A stretch of 8,348 bases of DNA from Competibacteraceae bacterium UBA6584. GTDB taxonomy: Bacteria; Pseudomonadota; Gammaproteobacteria; Competibacterales; Competibacteraceae. The stretch covers positions 1 to 8,348 of the forward strand of contig DJIW01000087.1 in assembly GCA_002433805.1 (NCBI GenBank). Direction: 5' to 3'. The notes beneath the pieces were generated by a model. The model was not told the origin of the DNA. It did no database searches and saw only the letters and a list, made by a program, of their open reading frames with translations. Positions 1-4,798 of this stretch are shown here, piece after piece. Position numbers and translations under genes: made by a program. Each line of letters begins with the position of its first letter. Positions within the stretch are counted from its first letter, which is position 1.

Positions 1-51
1 AACACGCTTCGCAAATGGGTGTGAGAGCATACATTCGTCCTTACTTATCCC

Positions 52-157
52 AAAAAGCCAGATGTAAGCTACGATAAATTTTGCTTTTCGCCATGATCGC
101 AGCCAGCCCCGCGTCGTTGGCGCTCGCGGGGTGGCTGATTGAGTCCTCTGGCTTTTT
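52..157 (-). terminator. Branched terminator-like inverted repeat after narK
   Basis: An 11-base perfect inverted repeat has arms at 52-62 (AAAAAGCCAGA) and 147-157 (TCTGGCTTTTT). Read on the minus strand, the 3' arm ends in a five-T run just where narK transcription should stop, and the 5' arm begins at the last base of the narK stop codon. The 84-base interior is structured. One strong stem pairs 101-113 with 125-136 (12 pairs, G106 bulged). A weaker stem pairs 68-75 with about 96-103, sharing three bases with the first. A short alternative hairpin (150-154 with 159-163, tetraloop) overlaps the stop codon and competes with the outer stem. A rho-independent terminator with a branched loop is the simplest reading; a structured small RNA is possible. 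Confidence 0.5.
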
Positions 158-1623
158 CAAGCCACATCAATGAGCTGCACCGTCCCATCGGGCAGAATCT
201 CGGCCATTTGGCCCGCCGGTTCATCCAGCCATTGCACCACCGCCAGCGCCACGACAGCCGTGACGGCGATGACCAAGAAGAAAGTCGCCGGGGTCACGAA
301 CGACAGCACGGTGAGAAACGCCACGCTGCCGACGTTGCCGTAAGCGCCGGTGATGCCGGCGATCTGGCCGGTCAAGCGGCGCTTGATCAGCGGCGCGATG
401 CCGTAGACCGCGCCGCAGCCCGCTTGCACGAAGAACGAGCACAGCACGGTCGTCGTCACCGCCGCCCACAGCGGCCAGTCGCCCATGAAACTCATGGCGA
501 AGTAACCGGCGGCGATGCCCACCATCACCAGCGTCATGGTGCGCTTGCGGCCGATCCGGTCGGAAATCAGGCCACCGGCCGGGCGGGCAAAGAGGTTCAT
601 GATCGCGAAGCTGGAACCGACCAAGCCCGCTTGCACCAGGGTCAAGCCGTACAAATCCTTGAAATACAGCGGCAACATCGAAACCACCGCAATCTCGGAG
701 CCGAACGACACGGCGTAGGCGAAGGACAGAATCGCCACCTGCTTGAACTTGTAGCGGTGGATTTCCGGCACGGTCTGACCGGCCAGAATCTCGCGGTTGA
801 CGCTCAAACACTGCCATAGATTCCAGGCCAGTAGCGCCGTCAGGGCGATATAGATCACTAGAGCGGTATCGTCACCGATCAGCTTCAAACCGGCCGGGGA
901 CAGCTTCCAGGTCAGGACCACCAGCGCCGCCGTCATCGGGATCTGCATCAACACATACAACGCGAGGTCGCCGCGACTGGTGACTTCCATCGCCCCGAGC
1001 TTCTTCGGTTTGAAATAGGTCGAGCCTTTCGGGGTGTCGCTGGCCTGCGCGTAAAAAATGACGGCGTAAACCAGCGCGATAGCGCCGGTCGCCGCCACCG
1101 CCCAGCGCCAAGCATCCGGGCCGCCGAAAGCGAGCGCGACCAACGGCAGGGACAGCGCCGCAGCCGCCGATCCAAAATTGCCCCAGCCGCCGTAGATGCC
1201 TTCCGCAAAACCCACTTGCTTGGCTGGAAACCATTCGGAAATCAGTCGGATGCCGATCACAAAGCTCGCGCCCACACAGCCGAGCAGCAAGCGGCTCAAC
1301 GCCAGCATTTCATAGCTGTCAGCGAAGGCGAAGAAGAAGCACAGCGCCCCGCAAACCGCAAGCAAGACGGCATACATGATCCGGGGGCCGAATTTATCCA
1401 CCAGCATCCCCACCAGAATCCGCACCGGAATGGTCAGCGCCACGTTCAAAATCAGCAGCGCCTTAACCTGGGCCTCGGTCAGTTGGAAGGTCTCGCGGAT
1501 CGACGCCAGCAGCGGTGCGTGGTTGAACCACATCACAAAACTGATGAAAAACGCCAGCCAACTGAGATGCAAGATGCGGATGTTGCCGCTAAACGACAGC
1601 AAGTTGAGTTTGGGAACGCTCAT
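157..1623 (-). CDS. narK: Nitrate/nitrite transporter, NarK/NNP family (MFS)
   Basis: This inner-membrane carrier of about 488 residues, with the usual 12-helix major facilitator layout, should import nitrate and possibly exchange or export nitrite. Both nitrate-signature motifs of the NNP family are visible: GGWGNFGS at residues 145-152 and GAYGNVGS at about 426-433. The MFS loop motif GMLVDKFGPR is at 72-81, and a likely substrate-binding arginine (R68) lies in helix 2. FARPAGGLISDRIGRKR, in the second half, matches the equivalent helix 8 region. I chose the ATG at 1623 because AGGAG lies 9 bases upstream; a TTG at 1632 would leave no space after that ribosome binding site. The gene diverges from nirB-nirD-nasA and has its own sigma54-like promoter, so a role in assimilation fits better than respiration. 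The symbol narK reflects the family; such genes are also called nasA or nrtP elsewhere. Confidence 0.93.
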   Translation of the reverse strand: MSVPKLNLLSFSGNIRILHLSWLAFFISFVMWFNHAPLLASIRETFQLTEAQVKALLILNVALTIPVRILVGMLVDKFGPRIMYAVLLAVCGALCFFFAFADSYEMLALSRLLLGCVGASFVIGIRLISEWFPAKQVGFAEGIYGGWGNFGSAAAALSLPLVALAFGGPDAWRWAVAATGAIALVYAVIFYAQASDTPKGSTYFKPKKLGAMEVTSRGDLALYVLMQIPMTAALVVLTWKLSPAGLKLIGDDTALVIYIALTALLAWNLWQCLSVNREILAGQTVPEIHRYKFKQVAILSFAYAVSFGSEIAVVSMLPLYFKDLYGLTLVQAGLVGSSFAIMNLFARPAGGLISDRIGRKRTMTLVMVGIAAGYFAMSFMGDWPLWAAVTTTVLCSFFVQAGCGAVYGIAPLIKRRLTGQIAGITGAYGNVGSVAFLTVLSFVTPATFFLVIAVTAVVALAVVQWLDEPAGQMAEILPDGTVQLIDVA

Positions 1624-1643
1624 AAAACGCAACTCCTAGCAGG

Positions 1644-1655
1644 GGTGAGGTCACC
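1644..1655. repeat. Small dyad at predicted narK transcription start
   Basis: GGTGA-GG-TCACC is a perfect 5-base inverted repeat. Its right edge coincides with the transcription start predicted from the minus-strand -24/-12 element. It could be a repressor site or a short 5'-end RNA hairpin. Chance occurrence is quite possible. Confidence 0.25.
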
Positions 1656-1665
1656 GGCGACCACT

Positions 1666-1682
1666 AGCAACCCCTAGGCCAA
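1666..1682 (-). promoter_or_regulatory. Sigma54 (-24/-12) promoter of narK
   Basis: Read on the minus strand the sequence is TTGGCCTAGGGGTTGCT. GG (1680-1679) and GC (1668-1667) are separated by exactly 10 bases, and both TTGGC and TTGCT match the sigma54 consensus fully. The start predicted by the usual 12-base offset is near 1655, giving a leader of about 32 bases with AGGAG properly placed before the narK ATG. A sigma54 promoter fits nitrogen-regulated nitrate uptake. Confidence 0.7.
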
Positions 1683-1688
1683 TAGCCG

Positions 1689-1701
1689 GAATCGATTGAT
1701 T
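1689..1701 (-). promoter_or_regulatory. IHF-like site beside narK promoter
   Basis: On the minus strand AATCAATCGATTC matches the IHF consensus WATCARNNNNTTR at all but the last defined position. It lies about 34-46 bases upstream of the predicted narK start, between the promoter and the proposed enhancer, where IHF would bend DNA for a sigma54 activator. The short consensus makes chance matches common. Confidence 0.35.
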
Positions 1702-1749
1702 GCGGGCGCTTTAGCCGATTTCGGATGCCGCAAGCTCGGCTGTCGGCCA

Positions 1750-1764
1750 TGATGCGGCGCATCA
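1750..1764. promoter_or_regulatory. Perfect palindrome in divergent control region
   Basis: TGATGC-GGC-GCATCA has perfect 6-base arms and a 3-base centre. It lies about 100 bases from the predicted narK start and about 160 from the nirB start. The arms do not match the usual NtrC half-site spacing, so if functional it may bind another regulator. No protein can be named from sequence alone. Confidence 0.35.
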
Positions 1765-1788
1765 GCGCGGGGCAATGAAGGCGGCGGC

Positions 1789-1803
1789 GCGCGATCCTGG
1801 TGC
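1789..1803. promoter_or_regulatory. NtrC-like enhancer dyad
   Basis: GCGC-GATCCTG-GTGC fits the NtrC pattern GCAC-N7-GTGC with one mismatch. It lies near the midpoint of the two predicted starts, about 120 bases upstream of nirB and 140 upstream of narK, typical distances for a sigma54 enhancer. One site could serve both promoters. GC-rich sequence raises the chance of a fortuitous match. Confidence 0.35.
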
Positions 1804-1860
1804 GCGGGCGGCGGCAAGGCTCGTTCCGCCAGCGGCGCGGAAAAGCATAAAGTTTTTTAT

Positions 1861-1873
1861 AATCATATGGTTG
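1861..1873 (+). promoter_or_regulatory. IHF-like site beside nirB promoter
   Basis: AATCATATGGTTG matches WATCARNNNNTTR except at one position. It lies in a markedly AT-rich stretch (about 1841-1888), roughly 43-55 bases upstream of the predicted nirB start. This mirrors the arrangement on the narK side. Confidence 0.4.
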
Positions 1874-1888
1874 ATTTAATATTTTGAG

Positions 1889-1905
1889 ATGGCATGGATT
1901 GTGCC
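1889..1905 (+). promoter_or_regulatory. Sigma54 (-24/-12) promoter of nirB-nirD-nasA
   Basis: ATGGCATGGATTGTGCC has GG (1891-1892) and GC (1903-1904) exactly 10 bases apart. It agrees with TGGCACG-N4-TTGC except for one base in each box. The predicted start is near 1916, leaving a leader of about 61 bases. Together with the matching element facing narK, this points to nitrogen-status control through NtrC or a related activator. Confidence 0.65.
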
Positions 1906-1921
1906 AAAGCCTCGTGAAGTC

Positions 1922-1962
1922 AATGGGCGGACACCGACAAGCAGGCCGCCGCCCTATTTTTC
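1922..1962 (+). terminator. Leader attenuator-like hairpin before nirB
   Basis: GGGCGG (1925-1930) pairs with CCGCCC (1949-1954) across an 18-base loop and is followed at once by TATTTTTC. Three flanking A-T pairs (1922-1924 with 1956-1958) can extend the stem past one bulged T. This has the form of a rho-independent terminator between the predicted start and the ribosome binding site. Known nas operons are controlled by antitermination in the leader (NasR in Klebsiella, NasT elsewhere). I did not find the paired hexaloop hairpins of ANTAR targets here, so the controlling factor is unknown. Confidence 0.5.
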
Positions 1963-1976
1963 AGAGGCGCTATCGG

Positions 1977-4412
1977 ATGAAAAAAGAGCAACTGGTTTTG
2001 GTGGGCAACGGCATGGCCGGGGTGCGCACCTTGGAGGAGCTGCTGGCTATCGCCCCAGATCGCTATGAGATCACGGTGTTCGGCGCGGAGCCGCGCGGCA
2101 ATTACAACCGCATCTTGCTATCGCCGGTGCTGGCGGGTGAAAAGACCGTCGATCAGATCATGATCAACGATTTGCCCTGGTATGCCGAGCGCGGCATTGT
2201 GCTGCATGCCGGTCGGCCCGTGATGCGAATCGATCGGATGCGGCGGCAAGTGATCGCCGCCGACGGTACGGTCGCGGGCTACGACCGGCTGCTGCTGGCG
2301 ACCGGCTCCGATCCCTTCATGCTGCCGATTCCCGGCAACGATTTGCCGGGCGTCATCGGCTTCCGCGACATCAATGATGTGGAAACCATGCTGGCGGCGG
2401 CGCGGACTGGCAAGCACGCGGTGGTCATCGGCGGCGGGCTGCTCGGCCTGGAAGCCGCAAACGGGCTGATGAAACAGGGCATGGAAGTGACGGTCGTGCA
2501 TGTGCTCGATACCTTGATGGAGCGCCAGCTCGACTCCGCGGCGGCGGAATTGTTGCGCGTCAGCCTGGAAGAACGCGGCTTGCGCTTTCTGATGGGCGCG
2601 AACACCGCCGCCGTGCTCGGTGAGGAGCACGCCCGCGCGGTGCGGTTCAAGGACGGTCTGGAAATTCCCGCCGATCTGGTGGTGATGGCGGTCGGCATCC
2701 GCCCCAACATCGAGCTGGCGAAACAGGCGGGTATTTATTGCGAGCGCGGCATCGTGGTCAACGACACCCTGCAAAGCTACGACCCGCGCGTCTACGCGGT
2801 CGGCGAATGCGTCCAGCATCGCGGCCAATGCTACGGCCTGGTCGCGCCGCTGTGGGAACAGGCCAAGGTTTGCGCCAACCATCTGGCGCGCTACGGCATC
2901 GGTCGCTATCAAGGCTCGGCCACCAGCACCAAGCTCAAGGTGACCGGCATCGACCTGTTTTCCGCCGGCAATTTCAACGGCGGGCCAGGCTGCGAGGAAA
3001 TCGTGTTGCGCGATCCGGCGCGCGGCGTCTACAAAAAGCTGGTGGTCAAGGAAAATCGGGTGCAAGGGGCGGTGCTGTACGGCGATACCGTCGATGGGTC
3101 CTGGTATTTCCAGCTGTTGCGCGAGGGCACCGACATCGGCGCTTTTCGGGAGACGGTGCTGTTCGGCCACGCCCACATGGCGGACTCGGGCCGCGACGGC
3201 TTCAGCGTGATGACGATGGCCGACGACGCCGAAATCTGCGGCTGCAACGGGGTGTGCAAGGGCGCGATCGTCAAGGCGATCACCGATCAGAAATTGTTTA
3301 CTGTGGATGAGGTGCGCGCCCATACCAAAGCCTCGGCCTCGTGCGGTTCCTGCACCGGCCTGGTCGAGCAGCTGCTCGCCGCCACCGTCGGCGCCTTCGA
3401 CAAAACGCCGAAGGAAAAAGCGCTGTGCAAATGCACCGAGCACAGTCACGATCAGGTGCGCAAAACCATTCGCGAGCACCGTCTGACCAGCCTGCGGGCG
3501 GTGTTCGATTTCATGGAGTGGCAGACGCCGGACGGCTGTCATTCCTGTCGGCCCGCAATCAATTATTACGTGCTCTCCACCTGGCCGGGCGAGGCCCAGG
3601 ACGATCAACAGTCGCGTTTTATCAACGAACGGGTCCACGCCAATATCCAGAAGGATGGCACCTATTCGGTGGTGCCGCGGATGTGGGGCGGCCTGACCAA
3701 TTCCAAGGAGCTGCGCGCCATCGCCGATGTCGCCGACAAATTCCAGATTCCGACCGTGAAAGTGACCGGCGGCCAGCGCATCGACCTGCTCGGCGTCAAG
3801 AAAGAAGATCTGCCGAGCGTGTGGGCCGATCTCAACGCCGCCGGCATGGTGTCGGGTCACGCCTACGGTAAATCGCTGCGGACGGTGAAAACCTGTGTGG
3901 GTTCCGACTGGTGCCGGTTCGGCACTCAGGATTCGACCGGCCTCGGGGTCAAGCTGGAAAGGATGACTTGGGGTTCGTGGACGCCGCACAAGTTCAAGAT
4001 GGCCGTCTCCGGCTGCCCGCGCAACTGCGCCGAGGCCACCATTAAGGATTTCGGCGTGGTCTGCGTCGATTCCGGTTACGAAATTCACGTCGGCGGCAAC
4101 GGCGGCATCAAGATTCGCGGCACCGATCTCCTCTGCAAAGTCGCGACCGAAGACGAAGTTAAGGCGTATTGCGGGGCATTCATGCAGCTTTACCGCGAGG
4201 AAGGGCGCTATTTGGAACGCACCGCGCCGTGGATCGAACGGGTGGGGTTGGCTTACGTGAAATCGCGCATCGTCGGGGACGAAGAAGGCCGCAAGGCGCT
4301 CTACGCCCGCTTTCTCGACTCGCAACAGTACGCCCAAATCGACCCGTGGGCGGAACGCGCCAGCGGTCGGGTGGACGCCCACGAGTTCCAGCCCTTACAG
4401 CAGGTCGGCTGA
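1977..4412 (+). CDS. nirB: NADH-dependent nitrite reductase, large subunit
   Basis: The 811-residue cytoplasmic subunit, close to the family's usual 840 or so, reduces nitrite to ammonium by six electrons from NADH. An N-terminal FAD/NAD(P)H pyridine-nucleotide-disulphide oxidoreductase region starts with GNGMAG, and a second dinucleotide site (GGGLLGLEAANGL) follows. A BFD-like [2Fe-2S] region has C421, C423, C456 and C459; a second Cys set is C484, C486, C521 and C524. The C-terminal sulfite/nitrite reductase core carries the [4Fe-4S]-siroheme ligands C640, C646, C680 and C684 (CVGSDWC and CPRNC). All motifs are intact. I chose ATG 1977 because AGAGG lies 9 bases upstream and the protein then begins just before the FAD motif. 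An in-frame TTG at 1884 lies before the predicted transcription start. nirD follows, then nasA, marking an assimilatory operon. Confidence 0.96.
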   Translation: MKKEQLVLVGNGMAGVRTLEELLAIAPDRYEITVFGAEPRGNYNRILLSPVLAGEKTVDQIMINDLPWYAERGIVLHAGRPVMRIDRMRRQVIAADGTVAGYDRLLLATGSDPFMLPIPGNDLPGVIGFRDINDVETMLAAARTGKHAVVIGGGLLGLEAANGLMKQGMEVTVVHVLDTLMERQLDSAAAELLRVSLEERGLRFLMGANTAAVLGEEHARAVRFKDGLEIPADLVVMAVGIRPNIELAKQAGIYCERGIVVNDTLQSYDPRVYAVGECVQHRGQCYGLVAPLWEQAKVCANHLARYGIGRYQGSATSTKLKVTGIDLFSAGNFNGGPGCEEIVLRDPARGVYKKLVVKENRVQGAVLYGDTVDGSWYFQLLREGTDIGAFRETVLFGHAHMADSGRDGFSVMTMADDAEICGCNGVCKGAIVKAITDQKLFTVDEVRAHTKASASCGSCTGLVEQLLAATVGAFDKTPKEKALCKCTEHSHDQVRKTIREHRLTSLRAVFDFMEWQTPDGCHSCRPAINYYVLSTWPGEAQDDQQSRFINERVHANIQKDGTYSVVPRMWGGLTNSKELRAIADVADKFQIPTVKVTGGQRIDLLGVKKEDLPSVWADLNAAGMVSGHAYGKSLRTVKTCVGSDWCRFGTQDSTGLGVKLERMTWGSWTPHKFKMAVSGCPRNCAEATIKDFGVVCVDSGYEIHVGGNGGIKIRGTDLLCKVATEDEVKAYCGAFMQLYREEGRYLERTAPWIERVGLAYVKSRIVGDEEGRKALYARFLDSQQYAQIDPWAERASGRVDAHEFQPLQQVG

Positions 4413-4417
4413 AAAAT

Positions 4418-4421
4418 GGAG
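4418..4421 (+). promoter_or_regulatory. Ribosome binding site deciding the nirD start
   Basis: GGAG lies 9 bases before the ATG at 4431, the same spacing seen for narK and nirB. The in-frame ATG codons at 4416 and 4425 have no comparably placed site. Confidence 0.55.
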
Positions 4422-4430
4422 AGCATGAGG

Positions 4431-4781
4431 ATGTACGACTGGCACGAAATCGGCGCGCTCGACGCGATTCCCCGCCTGGGCGCGCGGGTGGTGAAAACGC
4501 CGCGAGGGGATGTGGCGGTGTTCCGCACCGCCGACGATCAGGTGTTCGCCTTGCGCGACCGTTGCCCGCACAAGGGCGGGCCGCTATCCCAAGGCATCGT
4601 CCACGGTCGCCGGATCACCTGTCCGCTGCATAACTGGGTGTTGGAGTTGGACAGCGGCGAGGCGGTCGCGCCGGATGTGGGCTGCGCCACATCCTATCCC
4701 TTGCGCTTGGAAAACGGCCGGATTTGGTTGGGGTTGAACAATGGGACCAACGTGTCCGCCGACGCGCGGGAATCTGCTTGA
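4431..4781 (+). CDS. nirD: Nitrite reductase small subunit with Rieske motif
   Basis: This 116-residue Rieske-fold protein is the small partner of NirB in cytoplasmic NADH-nitrite reductase. The start MYDWHEIG aligns with the usual NirD N-terminus. The full Rieske [2Fe-2S] ligand set is visible: C45 and H47 (CPH) and C64 and H67 (CPLH). As I recall it, E. coli NirD keeps the fold but lacks these ligands, so this version probably binds a cluster. The gene begins 18 bases after nirB and ends 17 bases before nasA, so co-transcription is likely. ATG 4416 would add five residues; I prefer 4431 because of GGAG 9 bases upstream. A stand-alone Rieske ferredoxin is the alternative reading, but position and length favour NirD. 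Confidence 0.92.
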   Translation: MYDWHEIGALDAIPRLGARVVKTPRGDVAVFRTADDQVFALRDRCPHKGGPLSQGIVHGRRITCPLHNWVLELDSGEAVAPDVGCATSYPLRLENGRIWLGLNNGTNVSADARESA

Positions 4782-4798
4782 ACGGGGCGGACGCGACG

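Noticed and set aside
139..819. 226-codon plus-strand frame across narK
   Set aside because: The translation is low-complexity (His, Arg, Gln), is antisense to a clear transporter gene, and has no ribosome binding site.
1216..1677. 153-codon plus-strand frame over the narK 5' end
   Set aside because: It is antisense to narK and runs through the predicted narK promoter. Composition is shadow-like.
1858..1863. Perfect TATAAT, possible sigma70 -10 box for nirB
   Set aside because: The place for a -35 box (about 1835-1840) reads GCGCGG, and the AT-rich stretch is better explained as IHF/DNA-bending sequence. A minor second promoter cannot be excluded.
1871..1888. FNR-like half site TTGAT upstream of nirB
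   Set aside because: The second half does not match ATCAA at the required spacing, and an assimilatory operon is not expected to need FNR.
1884..1976. Upstream extension of nirB to a TTG codon
   Set aside because: It would lie partly before the predicted transcription start and translate through the leader hairpin. ATG 1977 has a well-spaced AGAGG.
2118..4382. 754-codon open frame on the minus strand across nirB
   Set aside because: It is antisense to a gene with every NirB motif intact. Long empty antisense frames are common in GC-rich coding DNA, and its translation is rich in His, Arg, Ala and Gln with no recognisable domain.
4724..4798. Upstream extension of nasA overlapping nirD
   Set aside because: The added residues resemble no NasA N-terminus, and ATG 4799 gives the typical distance to the first cluster cysteine.
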